A stretch of 64,000 bases of DNA, taken from the NCBI GenBank assembly GCA_947493745.1, contig CANLSM010000002.1, forward strand, positions 62,001 through 126,000, read 5' to 3'. This document shows positions 36,088 to 45,635 of this stretch, in pieces. This DNA is from an uncultured Paracoccaceae bacterium. Lineage in GTDB: Bacteria > Pseudomonadota > Alphaproteobacteria > Rhodobacterales > Rhodobacteraceae. Below the pieces are notes generated by a model. That model was not told where the DNA came from, did not search any database, and was given only the letters and a program-made list of their open reading frames with translations. The position numbers were made by a program, and so were the translations under genes. How positions within the stretch are numbered: position 1 is the first letter of the stretch; the number at the start of each line of letters is the position of its first letter.

Positions 36088-37224
36088 ATGCAGGACATCA
36101 GGTCTCTCATCAGACTGTCGGCACTTGTTTCGATGGTGCTGACTTCGGCATGCGCACTGCCGCGACCGGGCCCCAATCTAAATGAAATCGTGGAGGGCTC
36201 GACCGAGAACGGTGGCGTCATGAACGTCGTTCTGGTCTCCGACCCGATCGCGAGAGCGTCCAATCTCGATATTGATCTTGGCTTCTCGCAGAGCTTTCGG
36301 GGCGCGCGGGCGCAATCGACCGACATGATCAAGCCGGGCGATACACTCACGCTGACGGTCTGGGAGAATGTTGACAACGGCCTGCTGGCGAGCGTCGGGC
36401 AGAAGGTCACGACGCTCAGCGGAGTGCAGGTCGATCAGGGCGGTGGCATATTCGTGCCTTATGCGGGAAGACTTCAGGCTGCGGGCCAGACACCGGACCA
36501 GTTGCGCAGGCTCATAACGCGGTCGCTCGACGCCCAGACACCCGATCCGCAGGTCGAGGTGCGGCGTGAAACCGGTGACGGGGCTTCCGTGTCAATCATT
36601 GGCGGGGTGGGGTCGCAGGGTGTCTATCCTATCGTGCCCTCGACGACCAAGCTGACCGGCATGATCGCGCAGGCAGGCGGGGTGACGCTCGACCCCGATA
36701 TCGCGCAGATCGCCGTGCGTCGCGGCGGCCATACCGGCCGGATTTTCCTGCAGGACCTCTATGATGATCCGCAGCTCGATATCGCGCTTCTGCCGAATGA
36801 CAAGATCATTGTGGAGGAAGACCGGCGCACATTCACGGCCCTTGGCGGTACGGGGACGCAAGCCCTAGTCAAGTTCCCGCGCGGGCGCATCAATCTGGTA
36901 GAGGCTTTGGCAACGGTTGGCGGGCTCAACGGCAATGTGTCAGATCCGACGGGGATTTTTGTTTTCCGGCGCGAGACCGCAGCCATTGCGGACCGGGTTC
37001 TGGGGGTGAATGGCTCGGCTGAAAATCAGCCCTTTGCCTATGTCGTTGATCTGACCTCGCCGGCCGGGTTCTTCATCGCGCGCGAGTTCGAGGTGCGCGA
37101 CGGCGATACGATTTACATCACAGAGGCACCGTTTGTGGGCTGGTCGCGGGTGCTTGAGGCAACTGCGGGCACGCTCAATTTCGGGACGACGATCGTCAAT
37201 GCCGCAGACGTCCTGAGCGATTGA
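36088..37224 (+). CDS. Wza/KpsD-like polysaccharide export lipoprotein
   Basis: 378 residues. The signal peptide ends in a lipobox, LTSAC, so Cys22 is lipidated. The Poly_export domain follows (DMIKPGDTLTLTVWENVDNG near 77-96; GGIFVPYAGRLQAAGQTPDQ near 119-138), then two SLBB-like domains (VSIIGGVGSQGVYPIVPSTT and RGRINLVEALATVGGLNG). It probably forms the outer-membrane pore for capsule export. KpsM, KpsT and KpsE partners are not in the window. Its stop overlaps the next start as TTGA. Confidence 0.9.
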   Translation: MQDIRSLIRLSALVSMVLTSACALPRPGPNLNEIVEGSTENGGVMNVVLVSDPIARASNLDIDLGFSQSFRGARAQSTDMIKPGDTLTLTVWENVDNGLLASVGQKVTTLSGVQVDQGGGIFVPYAGRLQAAGQTPDQLRRLITRSLDAQTPDPQVEVRRETGDGASVSIIGGVGSQGVYPIVPSTTKLTGMIAQAGGVTLDPDIAQIAVRRGGHTGRIFLQDLYDDPQLDIALLPNDKIIVEEDRRTFTALGGTGTQALVKFPRGRINLVEALATVGGLNGNVSDPTGIFVFRRETAAIADRVLGVNGSAENQPFAYVVDLTSPAGFFIAREFEVRDGDTIYITEAPFVGWSRVLEATAGTLNFGTTIVNAADVLSD

Positions 37225-39299
37225 CACGTGAGGGTCTGAGCGAACTTGCACCGGAAGATGCCCGGCGCAAGCTTGCGGTTTTCTCGGGCGGCTTCCTGAA
37301 GGACCAGCGTATCCGGCGTATTCTAACCCTTGCAGGATGGCATGTTCAGGTCGGCATCCTGCCACGCCAGACCGAAGCTGTGGCCGTGTGGGGACGCAAG
37401 CCGGTCTCAAAGCGCGGCCTGAGGGCGGCACAAAAGCGCGGTTTGCCCGTGCTGACCGTTGAGGACGCGTTTCTGCGCTCGGTCAAACCCGGAGTTGAAG
37501 GTCAACCCGCGCTGGGGCTCTTTCTTGATCTCGAGGGCGTGCATTTCGATTGCTCCGGCCCGAGTCGCCTCGAACGTCTTCTGGCAGATCATCCGCTTGA
37601 CGATCCCGATCTGTCGCGCCGGGCCTCCGAGGGAATTGCGTTTCTGCGCAAGCACAAGCTGTCCAAATACAATGCCTTCAGAGGAGGCGACCTGCCCGAG
37701 CCTGGCTACGTTCTGGTCATCGATCAGACCCGAGCTGATGCCTCGATCACCTTTGGCGGCGCAGGCCGTCGCAGCTTTGGCCGAATGCTGGAAGCTGCCC
37801 GGGTCGAAAACCCCGGCAAGCGCATTCTGATCAGAACACATCCCGTGGCAGCATCCGGTCACAGGCGCGGGCATTTCGATGAGAGCGATCTTGATGAACG
37901 CACGGCGTTTCTTGATCCGAACATCAATCCCTGGGATGCGCTCGATGGTGCCGGGCGTGTCTACACCGTCACCTCGCAATTGGGGTTCGAGGCAATCCTC
38001 GCTGGTCATCGACCGGAGGTTTTCGGCCTGCCTTTCTACAGCGGCTGGGGATTGAGCCGTGACCGGCAGCAGATCGAACGGCGCGGGCGCGCCCTGACGC
38101 GGGAGCAACTTTTCGCCGCTGTCATGCTGATCTACGCGGTCTGGTATGACCCGGCGGCTGACGCGCTGACGGATTTCGAGACGGCGGCCCGGACGCTCGC
38201 GGCGCAAACCCGGGCCTGGCGTGAGGACAACAAGACCACCGTCTGTGTCGGTATGCGGGCCTGGAAGCAAAAGTCGGTCTCGCGGTTTCTGGGCAATGCG
38301 ATGGCGGTTCAGTTCATTGATGATCCGGCAAGGGCGGTCGAAACGGCCGCGGCCGGGCAGGGTCGGGTGGTTGTCTGGGCCGGGCGGGAAAGCGAGGCGT
38401 TGCGAGAGGCCTGCCGGTTGCGGAGCGTTCCGCTTGTTCGGATGGAGGACGGATTTCTGCGTTCCGTCGGGCTTGGTGCGGAACTGCGGCCTGCGTCTTC
38501 GCTGGTGCTCGATGATCTCGGCATCTATTTTGATCCCACCCGTCCGAGCCGTCTTGAGGCCCTGATCGAACAATCGGTCAAGCTGGATTCTGCCGATCTG
38601 CGGCGTGCCGAGCGGTTGATCGATAATCTGACGGCCCATCAGGTTACGAAATACAACCTCGAAGGTGCGATGCCCGACCTTGCGCCCCGGCCCGGTCAGA
38701 AAGTCGTTCTGGTGCCCGGGCAGGTGGAAGATGACGCTTCGATCCGGCTTGGTGCCGACAGGCTTGCGACAAATCTCGACCTGTTGACCGCGGTGCGACA
38801 GGCCTGTCCGGATGCCTATCTGATCTACAAGCCGCATCCCGATGTCGAGGCGGGTTTGCGGGTTGGAGAGGTCCCGTCTGGCGCCCTGACGCAATATGCG
38901 GATCTGGTCGCCCGCCGCAGCGCTGCGGGACCTCTTATGGATGCTGTGGATGAGATCTGGACGATGACCTCGCTGCTGGGATTCGAGGCCCTGTTGCGCG
39001 GCAAGACCATTCATTGTCTCGGAACTCCGTTTTACGCCGGCTGGGGGCTCACGCAGGATCATGGTCCAAGGATCGAAAGACGACAGGCCCGGCCATCACT
39101 TGCAGCGCTGGTTCATGCCTGCCTGATCGACCATCCGCGCTATCTCGACCCGGCCACCGGAGATGCCTGCCCTGTCGAGGCTGTTCTGGCCACGCTGGCG
39201 CGTCGTGATCCGCGGGCTGCCGGTCGGGATGCCTGGGGCTTGCGCCTGCTTGCGCGGGTGCAGCATCGGCTTCGCCGGTACTCCGGGCTTTGGCGTTGA
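37221..39299 (+). CDS. KpsC-like dual-domain capsular polysaccharide Kdo transferase
   Basis: 692 residues made of two similar halves. Each has an N-terminal VEDAFLRS/MEDGFLRS motif (near 78 and 412) and a TSQLGFEAIL/TSLLGFEALL motif (near 252 and 580), each followed by PFYSGWGL/PFYAGWGL. KpsC carries two beta-Kdo transferase modules that alternate linkages in the Kdo linker of capsules. The TTG start overlaps the previous stop (TTGA). A family-typical extragenic repeat and convergent ribD follow. Confidence 0.9.
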   Translation: MTREGLSELAPEDARRKLAVFSGGFLKDQRIRRILTLAGWHVQVGILPRQTEAVAVWGRKPVSKRGLRAAQKRGLPVLTVEDAFLRSVKPGVEGQPALGLFLDLEGVHFDCSGPSRLERLLADHPLDDPDLSRRASEGIAFLRKHKLSKYNAFRGGDLPEPGYVLVIDQTRADASITFGGAGRRSFGRMLEAARVENPGKRILIRTHPVAASGHRRGHFDESDLDERTAFLDPNINPWDALDGAGRVYTVTSQLGFEAILAGHRPEVFGLPFYSGWGLSRDRQQIERRGRALTREQLFAAVMLIYAVWYDPAADALTDFETAARTLAAQTRAWREDNKTTVCVGMRAWKQKSVSRFLGNAMAVQFIDDPARAVETAAAGQGRVVVWAGRESEALREACRLRSVPLVRMEDGFLRSVGLGAELRPASSLVLDDLGIYFDPTRPSRLEALIEQSVKLDSADLRRAERLIDNLTAHQVTKYNLEGAMPDLAPRPGQKVVLVPGQVEDDASIRLGADRLATNLDLLTAVRQACPDAYLIYKPHPDVEAGLRVGEVPSGALTQYADLVARRSAAGPLMDAVDEIWTMTSLLGFEALLRGKTIHCLGTPFYAGWGLTQDHGPRIERRQARPSLAALVHACLIDHPRYLDPATGDACPVEAVLATLARRDPRAAGRDAWGLRLLARVQHRLRRYSGLWR

Positions 39300-39302
39300 T
39301 GA

Positions 39303-39340
39303 CTTTTTGCCTCCGGCGGGGATATTTGGGCCAAAAAGAG
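39303..39340. repeat. Extragenic inverted-repeat element between kpsC-like and ribD
   Basis: CTTTTTG (39303-39309) and CAAAAAG (39332-39338) flank a GC-rich core containing CTCCGGCGGGGATATTTGGG. It fills the 48-base gap between convergent genes. I recall very similar cores as dispersed extragenic sequences in Rhodobacteraceae genomes; that is memory, not a search. It may also terminate both genes. Confidence 0.55.
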
Positions 39341-39347
39341 GGGGCGG

Positions 39348-40463
39348 TCAGATTGTTGGATCGCGGATATGGTGCAGCAGCATGTCGTTGCCAAGCTGGC
39401 GCGTCTGCGCAAGTCGGAACCGGGGCGCGGCGGCGAGTTGCTCCAGTCCCAGAGCGGCCAGTCCGGGGTGGGCATCGCTGCCCAAGGTGAGACCTGCCGA
39501 GATCGTGACGAGATTGTCGATCAGATCTTCAAGCATCAATCCGGCGGCAAGTTTCCCGCCACCTTCGCAGAGGATATGCGTCAGACCGTGATCCCCGAGA
39601 CGTTGCAGAGCCGCCGTGAGATCAAGAGTCCCGAGGGTCCCGTCAGGCACTTCGATCATGGTCGCCCCGATATCCTCCCAGACCTGTTTGCGGGCCCTGT
39701 CGGCATTCTTCCTGTGCAGGATCCAGAGCGGTTGTTGCCGTGCGGAGCGGGCCAGCCTGCCGGTCAGCGGAAGCGAGAGGCTGCCGTCTGCCACGATCCG
39801 AACCGGTGAGCGGTGGGTCATGCCCATGTCACGGATATCGAGCATCGGGTCATCGGCCAGGGCCGTTCCTGCGCCGATCAGGACGGCATCGGTCTCGGCG
39901 CGCATCAGGTGTACGTGGCGTCGCGCCTGCGGACCGGTGATCCAGCGGCTTTCCCCCGAGGCGGTTGCGATGCGGCCATCCAGGCTCATGGCGAGCTTGA
40001 GTGTCGTCAGGGGGCGGCCTTGCGTGGTGCGGGTCAGAAAGCCCGCGGTGATCGCTTCGGCTTCGGGCGCCCGGCACCCGATCTCAACCGCAATTCCCCG
40101 GCTGGCCAGGATCTTGTGACCGCGACCTGCAACGCGCGGATCGGGATCTTCCAGAGCGGTGACGACGCGGGCGATACCGGCCCCGACCAAGGCCTCCGCG
40201 CAGGGCGGGGTTTCGCCGTGATGTGCACAGGGCTCCAGCGTGACATAGGCCGTTGCCCCATTTGCGGCATCACCGGCCTGGTTAAGTGCCTGCGTCTCGG
40301 CATGGGGACGCCCGCCCTTGGCCGTCCAGCCACGCCCAACCACGCGCCCGTCCCTGACCAGCACGCACCCGACCGACGGATTCGGCCAGGTTTGACCCAA
40401 TCCGCGTCCTGCCAGCGTCAGTGCCGTGCCCATCCAGCGGTGGTCATCGGCGGATGTGCTCAT
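39348..40463 (-). CDS. ribD: Bifunctional riboflavin deaminase/reductase
   Basis: 371 residues. The N-terminal deaminase has the zinc ligands in HAETQAL (near 54) and [17 protein letters not shown] (near 76-92). The C-terminal RibD_C reductase shows [20 protein letters not shown] near 153-172 and [20 protein letters not shown] near 307-326. It performs the two steps after GTP ring opening. Its ATG overlaps the nrdR stop as ATGA. It is separated from ribE by the capsule genes. Confidence 0.95.
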   Translation of the reverse strand: MSTSADDHRWMGTALTLAGRGLGQTWPNPSVGCVLVRDGRVVGRGWTAKGGRPHAETQALNQAGDAANGATAYVTLEPCAHHGETPPCAEALVGAGIARVVTALEDPDPRVAGRGHKILASRGIAVEIGCRAPEAEAITAGFLTRTTQGRPLTTLKLAMSLDGRIATASGESRWITGPQARRHVHLMRAETDAVLIGAGTALADDPMLDIRDMGMTHRSPVRIVADGSLSLPLTGRLARSARQQPLWILHRKNADRARKQVWEDIGATMIEVPDGTLGTLDLTAALQRLGDHGLTHILCEGGGKLAAGLMLEDLIDNLVTISAGLTLGSDAHPGLAALGLEQLAAAPRFRLAQTRQLGNDMLLHHIRDPTI

Positions 40464-40930
40464 TCCTCTTTGGCAGGCTCTGGTGGGCGCAGTTCCGAGA
40501 CGAACTCCTCGAAATCATCGGCGGCCTGGAAGTTCTTGTAGACGGATGCGAACCGCACATAGGCGACCGTGTCGATACGTGCGAGCGTTTCCATCACGAT
40601 CTCGCCGATCTTGTCAGAGGGGACATCGGTGTCGCCCATGCTTTCCAGCCGTCGCACGATGCCCGAGATCATCTGATCGATCCGTTCGGCTTCGATGGGG
40701 CGTTTCTGGAGGGCTATGCGGATCGAGCGCTCCAGCTTGTCGCGATCAAACGCCTCGCGCTTGTTGTTCTTCTTGACCACCACCAGATCGCGCAACTGCA
40801 CGCGCTCATAGGTCGTAAAGCGCCCGGCGCAGGCCGAGCAATAACGCCGCCGCCGGATCGCGACGTGATCCTCTGCCGGACGGCTGTCTTTTACCTGTGT
40901 ATCCACATTGCCGCAGAACGGACACCGCAT
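40460..40930 (-). CDS. nrdR: Transcriptional repressor NrdR
   Basis: 156 residues. The zinc ribbon uses Cys3, Cys6, Cys31 and Cys34 (MRCPFCGN and [17 protein letters not shown]), followed by an ATP-cone ([20 protein letters not shown] near 47-66). It represses ribonucleotide reductase genes according to the ATP/dATP ratio. NrdR next to ribD is a widespread arrangement. No clear NrdR box pair was found in its own upstream 200 bases. Confidence 0.96.
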   Translation of the reverse strand: MRCPFCGNVDTQVKDSRPAEDHVAIRRRRYCSACAGRFTTYERVQLRDLVVVKKNNKREAFDRDKLERSIRIALQKRPIEAERIDQMISGIVRRLESMGDTDVPSDKIGEIVMETLARIDTVAYVRFASVYKNFQAADDFEEFVSELRPPEPAKEE

Positions 40931-41130
40931 GCCGCCAACCCCTACTTGTTCTCGTTGTCGAAGGCACTATAGGCACAAGATATCAGCTTGGGTAGAGGGG
41001 ATGGCCGCCCACGACATGCAGCGGAGCGATCAATTTCTTGAGTGTTGCAGATGGGTGCGGACCAATGAGCTTGGTAACGGGCCACGGGATGGCTATCTTG
41101 GCCACACATTTAACTGAAGGATTGTTGTCC

Positions 41131-41814
41131 ATGACCTCCAAAACACTGCTTATCACCGGGGCCTCAAGCGGGATCGGCGCAGCGACGGCGCGCGCATCTG
41201 TTTCTGCCGGTTGGAAGGTCGGATTGATGGCGCGCAACGCCGAACGGCTGAAATCGCTGGGGGCCGAGTTGGGTGCGTCCGCTCTCGTTCTGCAAGGCGA
41301 TGTCACCAGCGAAAGCGATATGACTGCGACGGTCAGCGATCTGGTCGGACATTTTGGCGGGCTGGACGCGGTCTTTGCCAATGCAGGTCTCGGGGCGACT
41401 GAGCCCGGAACCGAAGCAGGTGACCTCGCAAACTGGCGCGAGATGCTGGAGGTCAATATCTGGGGCGCGCTTCTGACTGCCAAACTGACGCTGCCGGAGT
41501 TGCGCAAGACAAGAGGGCAGTTTCTCGTCACCGGCAGCCGCGCGGGACGGGCAACGCTCAAGGGGTCGGTCTATGGCGCGACCAAGCATTTCATCCACGG
41601 TTGGGCCACCAATCTGGCCGAGGAGATGCGCGACTGGGGCGGGCGTTGCACGATCATCGCGCCGGGCATGGTCGATACACCGTTCTTTGACAGTGAGAAG
41701 CCTGACGGGCTGAGACCCGACGATGTCGCCAATGCCGTGATTTATGCGCTTGAGCAGCCCGCCACCGTGGCCGTGGGCGAGGTCTATGTGATGCCCAACC
41801 CAAAGGGGCGCTGA
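41131..41814 (+). CDS. Short-chain dehydrogenase
   Basis: 227 residues, classical SDR with TGASSGIGAAT near 9-19, a NAG-like ANAGLG motif near 87-92, Ser in TGSRAGRATL and YGATK as catalytic Tyr-Lys. GLMARNAERLK after strand 2 has an Arg suited to NADP. ATG 41131 follows AAGGA; the upstream part of the frame (41038) contains unlikely sequence. Product similar to ribitol- or YdfG-type SDRs; substrate unknown. It converges on yjbQ with a 2-base gap. Confidence 0.87.
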   Translation: MTSKTLLITGASSGIGAATARASVSAGWKVGLMARNAERLKSLGAELGASALVLQGDVTSESDMTATVSDLVGHFGGLDAVFANAGLGATEPGTEAGDLANWREMLEVNIWGALLTAKLTLPELRKTRGQFLVTGSRAGRATLKGSVYGATKHFIHGWATNLAEEMRDWGGRCTIIAPGMVDTPFFDSEKPDGLRPDDVANAVIYALEQPATVAVGEVYVMPNPKGR

Positions 41815-41816
41815 CC

Positions 41817-42245
41817 TCAGGTCGACAGGTGAGCCACGATCTGACGGCGATGCGGTGCCTGCCGATGCTCGAAGAGGTAAATCCCCTGCCAGGTGCCCAA
41901 TGCCATCCGGCCGCCGGAAACAGGAATGCCGAGCGAGACCGGCAAAAGCGCTGCCTTGATATGGGCGGGCATGTCATCGGGTCCTTCAAGCGTATGGGTC
42001 AGCCAACCCATCTCGGGCGCATCCCCCATCGGCACGAGACGCCGGAAGAACGTATCAAGATCGGCCTTCACATCGGGGTCGGCGTTTTCCTGTATCAGCA
42101 AAGAGCAGGAGGTGTGGCGCACGAACAAGGTGAGCAGACCCGTCTCGACCGCCTGACCGGAGGTGAACCGCGCAACCTCGCCCGTGATTTCATAAAGACC
42201 GATGCCGGAGGTGTTGAGCGTGATCATCTGCTGGCTTGAGGTCAT
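41817..42245 (-). CDS. YjbQ-type (UPF0047) protein
   Basis: 142 residues. The family core is HTSCSLLIQENADPDVKADL near 43-62, LVPMGDAPEMG near 68-78, DDMPAHIKAALLPVSLGIPV near 87-106 and GGRMALGTWQGIYLFEHR at the end. YjbQ proteins have weak thiamine-phosphate synthase activity and a metal site near the conserved His and Glu; the physiological role is unsettled. ATG 42245; an in-frame start 8 codons upstream is possible. Confidence 0.9.
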   Translation of the reverse strand: MTSSQQMITLNTSGIGLYEITGEVARFTSGQAVETGLLTLFVRHTSCSLLIQENADPDVKADLDTFFRRLVPMGDAPEMGWLTHTLEGPDDMPAHIKAALLPVSLGIPVSGGRMALGTWQGIYLFEHRQAPHRRQIVAHLST

Positions 42246-42581
42246 GCTGGGCCTGTCCGTGCTTTGCACCCCCTGTCTAGTGTCTTCCCGAACGGAGCGC
42301 CATCATTGAAAGCAGGTGATACCGGCCCGGAGGGCGTGACGTGCCTCACCTGCGCACCTAACGGTATTGATTTTGAGCGATTGCAGGCGTCCTGTTTTCC
42401 GTCGTCCGGCCCGTTCGACGTGTCGATTGAGAGCGGACCTCCATCGGGCTGGTTGGTCGCCGCCGTTTCGGGTCTTTGCCGCCTGCATTCCATCGGGATT
42501 GTTGCAAACCTCACCAAAGGGTGCATGGCGCGAGGGTTTTGTCGCGGCTAGGCTCAGATTGTATCAGTTCGGGAGGTCACC
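42246..42581. other. Non-coding gap between yjbQ and a secreted protein gene
   Basis: 336 bases. Open frames here are short, lack ribosome sites and resemble nothing known; I do not call a gene. It should hold the promoters for the divergent yjbQ and the gene at 42582. A GGAGG site (about 42571-42576 region, GGGAGGTCACC) immediately precedes the latter's ATG. I see no repeat or structured RNA. Confidence 0.5.
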
Positions 42582-43106
42582 ATGATCCGTCGTTTCATAA
42601 TTGCAATTGCTGTCACGCTTATGGCCGTGCCGGTACTGGCGCAGGAGGCCGAGCCGCCGATGACATTGCCGCGTCTCGCGGAGATCATCTTCGGGCTGGA
42701 TCCGGAAGCGGAGAGTAATGGCACGTCTTTCCAGATGACGGTTGAGGACATTCCGGTGATCATCGTCACCGACCCACGGGCCGACCGGATGCGCGCCTTT
42801 GTTCCCATCGTGTCCGTGGATGGCATGTCGCAGGAGGAGATGCTGCGCGTCATGCAGGCCAATTTCGACAGTGCTCTGGATGCCAGATATGCGGTTGCGC
42901 AGGGTCGGCTCTGGGGGGTGTTCATCCATCCGCTCTCGCCGTTGGAGAAGGCGGAGTTCATCTCCGGGATCGGTCAGACGGTCAATCTGGCGCTGACCTA
43001 TGGCACAATCTACTCCAGCGGAGCGCTGACTTTTCAGGGTGGGGACAGCAATGGTCTGCACAGACAATTGATTGATGACCTGCTCAAGAAGGGCGAGGAA
43101 ATCTGA
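42582..43106 (+). CDS. Exported protein of unknown function
   Basis: 174 residues with a signal peptide (MIRRFIIAIAVTLMAVPVLA, cleavage after AQA-like site near 21). The mature part contains LPRLAEIIFGLDPEAESNGT near 29-48, TVEDIPVIIVTDPRADRMRA, EEMLRVMQANFDSALDARYA near 86-105 and a compact C terminus. The order of strand and helix recalls YbjN/type III chaperone-like folds, but I cannot assign it. A GGGAGG site supports ATG 42582. Monocistronic. Confidence 0.75.
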   Translation: MIRRFIIAIAVTLMAVPVLAQEAEPPMTLPRLAEIIFGLDPEAESNGTSFQMTVEDIPVIIVTDPRADRMRAFVPIVSVDGMSQEEMLRVMQANFDSALDARYAVAQGRLWGVFIHPLSPLEKAEFISGIGQTVNLALTYGTIYSSGALTFQGGDSNGLHRQLIDDLLKKGEEI

Positions 43107-43534
43107 AATCAACTGCCCCCGCGAATGACCGGAGGCGGACATGTTTCAGACCCGGATCTCTGCTCTGCGGTTGCGCCGACGGCCCAATAAAGCCGTCATG
43201 TTAATCAACAGGTGACAACCCGCTGCGATCCCGTCACTTGGATTCGCAGATTAACTGATCCGATGCCCGGTGCATGATTAAGAAGAGCCAACTTCACTAT
43301 CTGAACCCGGCTTTCAGGCAGATCGACAACTTCACATGACCAGTGAGGATCAAGCGTGGCATAAATCGCTCAGGATGTTGTGCCACCCATCGGTGGCAAC
43401 AAATTGTCCCTGCAAACCAAATGGCACGGATCAGGCTTTGGGAAGTGCGTATAGCCCAGCATCAAGGGCAATACTGACGCATTGACCATTAGACATGGCT
43501 GGCCCGCACCCCGCAATTCGAAGCTGTGCGGGAT
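43107..43534. other. Intergenic region downstream of rpoD, containing hairpins
   Basis: 428 bases without a credible gene or tRNA. It holds a strong hairpin at 43378-43402: TTGT-GCCACC, loop CATC, GGTGGC, one bulged A, ACAA, ten pairs. It lies between convergent genes and has no T run, so it might belong to a small RNA or an mRNA 3' end. A second, rpoD-proximal hairpin is listed separately. Confidence 0.5.
43503..43532 (-). terminator. Candidate rpoD 3' hairpin
   Basis: CCCGCAC (43503-43509) pairs with GTGCGGG (43526-43532) immediately after the rpoD stop codon. No T run follows on the minus strand, so termination may need Rho or the hairpin may only stabilise the 3' end. Confidence 0.4.
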
Positions 43535-45538
43535 TTACTGATCCAGGAATGACCGCAGCTTGCGTGACCGGCTGGGATGTTTCAGTTTCCTCAGCGCCTT
43601 GGCCTCGATCTGCCGGATACGTTCACGCGTTACGCTGAACTGCTGTCCGACTTCCTCAAGCGTGTGGTCAGTGTTCATGCCGATGCCAAAGCGCATCCGC
43701 AAAACCCGCTCCTCGCGGGGTGTGAGCGAGGCCAGAACCCGCGTTGTTGTCTCTTTCAGGTTGCCCTGAATGGCGCTGTCGAGCGGCAGGACCGCGTTCT
43801 TATCCTCGATGAAATCGCCAAGCTGGCTGTCTTCCTCGTCGCCAATGGGGGTCTCCAGCGAAATCGGCTCCTTGGCGATTTTCATCACCTTGCGGACCTT
43901 CTCCAGCGGCATCTGCAGCTTTTCGGCCAGTTCCTCTGGTGTGGGCTCGCGGCCAATCTCGTGGAGCATCTGGCGACCGGTGCGCACCAGCTTGTTGATG
44001 GTCTCGATCATGTGGACCGGAATACGGATCGTGCGGGCCTGATCGGCAATTGAGCGCGTGATCGCCTGCCGGATCCACCAGGTCGCATAGGTCGAGAACT
44101 TGTAGCCGCGGCGGTATTCGAATTTATCGACCGCCTTCATCAGGCCGATATTGCCTTCCTGAATGAGGTCGAGGAACTGCAGGCCGCGATTGGTGTATTT
44201 CTTGGCGATCGAGATCACGAGGCGCAGGTTCGCCTCGACCATTTCCTTCTTGGCGATGCGGGCCTCTTTCTCGCCCTTCTGGACCTGGTTCACGATGCGC
44301 CGGAATTCGGTGATGTCGACACCGACAAACTGTCCGACCTCGGCCATCTCGGCGCGGTTGTCCTCGACCTTCTCACGGAAGCGGTCGGTCAGGATGTCCC
44401 AGCCACGACCCGTCAACTGGCTTACCCGTTCGATCCAGCCCGGCTCCAGCTCGGCGCCACGGTATTCCTCAACGAAATCACGGCGGTTGATACGGGCCTG
44501 ATCGGCCAGTTTGACCATTGCGCCATCAAGCGACATGATCTTGCGGTTGATGCCGTAAAGCTGATCGACCAGCGCCTCGATGCGGTTGTTATGCAGGTGG
44601 AGCGAATTTACCAGCTCGACAATTTCCGAGCGCAGACGCTGATACTCTAGCTCCTGGTTGGTCGTGAAGCTCTCATCCCGATTCAGTGTGGCAGAGATGC
44701 GGTTGTCCTGCATTTCCGCGAGTTTCTCGTAGTCGCCGGCAATCCTGTCGAGGGTTTCCAGGACCTGCGGTTTCAGTGCCGCTTCCATCGCGGCCAGCGA
44801 CAGGTTGGCCTGATCGTCCTCGTCATCCTCATCATCGTCAGAGGTGGTTTCGCTCTCTTCACCTTCCGCACCGGATTTCGCTTCCGGTTCGGGTGTCTTG
44901 GTGCCATCGGTGGCAACCGGCGTGGCCGCCGTGTCGATCACCTCTTCCTCGCCATCCTCGTCCATCGAGTTGCCGAAGGTCGTCTCAAGGTCGATCACAT
45001 CGCGCAGCATGATGTCTTCTTCAAGAAGCTCGTCGCGCCAGATGGTGATCGCCTGGAAGGTGAGCGGGCTCTCGCAGAGCCCCAGGATCATCGTGTTGCG
45101 CCCGGCCTCGATCCGCTTGGCGATGGCGATCTCGCCCTCGCGGCTGAGCAGCTCAACCGAGCCCATCTCGCGCAGATACATCCGCACCGGATCATCGGTC
45201 CGGTCCAGCGTCTCGGTCGAGGCGGACGTGGTGGCAAGTTCGCGCGATGTGGAGGCGTTGGGATCCACCAGATCGGTGCTGCCATCCTCGGCATCTTCCT
45301 CGGCCTCTTCGGCCTCGATCACGTTGATGCCCATCTCGGACAGCATCGCCATCACATCCTCGATCTGCTCGGCGGAAACCTGATCAGAGGGGAGGACCTG
45401 GTTGAGTTCGTCATGGGTGATGTAGCCACGCGCCTTGGCCGTCGCGATCATTTTCTTGACCGCCGACTGGCTCATATCGATCATCGGCCCGCCAACGTCC
45501 TGTTCGTCTGGTCTCTGATCGGTGTCTTTCGCAGCCAT
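43535..45538 (-). CDS. rpoD: Primary sigma factor RpoD (sigma-70)
   Basis: 667 residues with all regions: 1.1 near the N terminus ([20 protein letters not shown]), 1.2 ([20 protein letters not shown]), 2.1-2.4 ([20 protein letters not shown] and [20 protein letters not shown]), and 4.2 ([20 protein letters not shown]). A very acidic insertion of about 50 residues (near 195-245, with runs of Asp and Glu) lies in the non-conserved region. ATG 45538 is preceded by a GGGAGC site; the longer frame to 45583 is not needed. It follows dnaG with a 97-base gap. Confidence 0.97.
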   Translation of the reverse strand: MAAKDTDQRPDEQDVGGPMIDMSQSAVKKMIATAKARGYITHDELNQVLPSDQVSAEQIEDVMAMLSEMGINVIEAEEAEEDAEDGSTDLVDPNASTSRELATTSASTETLDRTDDPVRMYLREMGSVELLSREGEIAIAKRIEAGRNTMILGLCESPLTFQAITIWRDELLEEDIMLRDVIDLETTFGNSMDEDGEEEVIDTAATPVATDGTKTPEPEAKSGAEGEESETTSDDDEDDEDDQANLSLAAMEAALKPQVLETLDRIAGDYEKLAEMQDNRISATLNRDESFTTNQELEYQRLRSEIVELVNSLHLHNNRIEALVDQLYGINRKIMSLDGAMVKLADQARINRRDFVEEYRGAELEPGWIERVSQLTGRGWDILTDRFREKVEDNRAEMAEVGQFVGVDITEFRRIVNQVQKGEKEARIAKKEMVEANLRLVISIAKKYTNRGLQFLDLIQEGNIGLMKAVDKFEYRRGYKFSTYATWWIRQAITRSIADQARTIRIPVHMIETINKLVRTGRQMLHEIGREPTPEELAEKLQMPLEKVRKVMKIAKEPISLETPIGDEEDSQLGDFIEDKNAVLPLDSAIQGNLKETTTRVLASLTPREERVLRMRFGIGMNTDHTLEEVGQQFSVTRERIRQIEAKALRKLKHPSRSRKLRSFLDQ

Positions 45539-45635
45539 ATGGTCGCTCCCATCGCAACTGCCAGCGAATCGGCTGGCGCACATGTATATGTAGGTCGGAA
45601 ATCTCTATGACGAATCAGTGATTCGCAATGTGATT

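Noticed and set aside
37407-39062. 551-residue open frame antisense to the KpsC-like gene
   Set aside because: It matches no family and fully overlaps two well conserved Kdo transferase domains on the plus strand.
42264-42551. 95-residue frame in the yjbQ downstream gap
   Set aside because: No ribosome site, no recognised fold, and unremarkable codon pattern; kept as non-coding.
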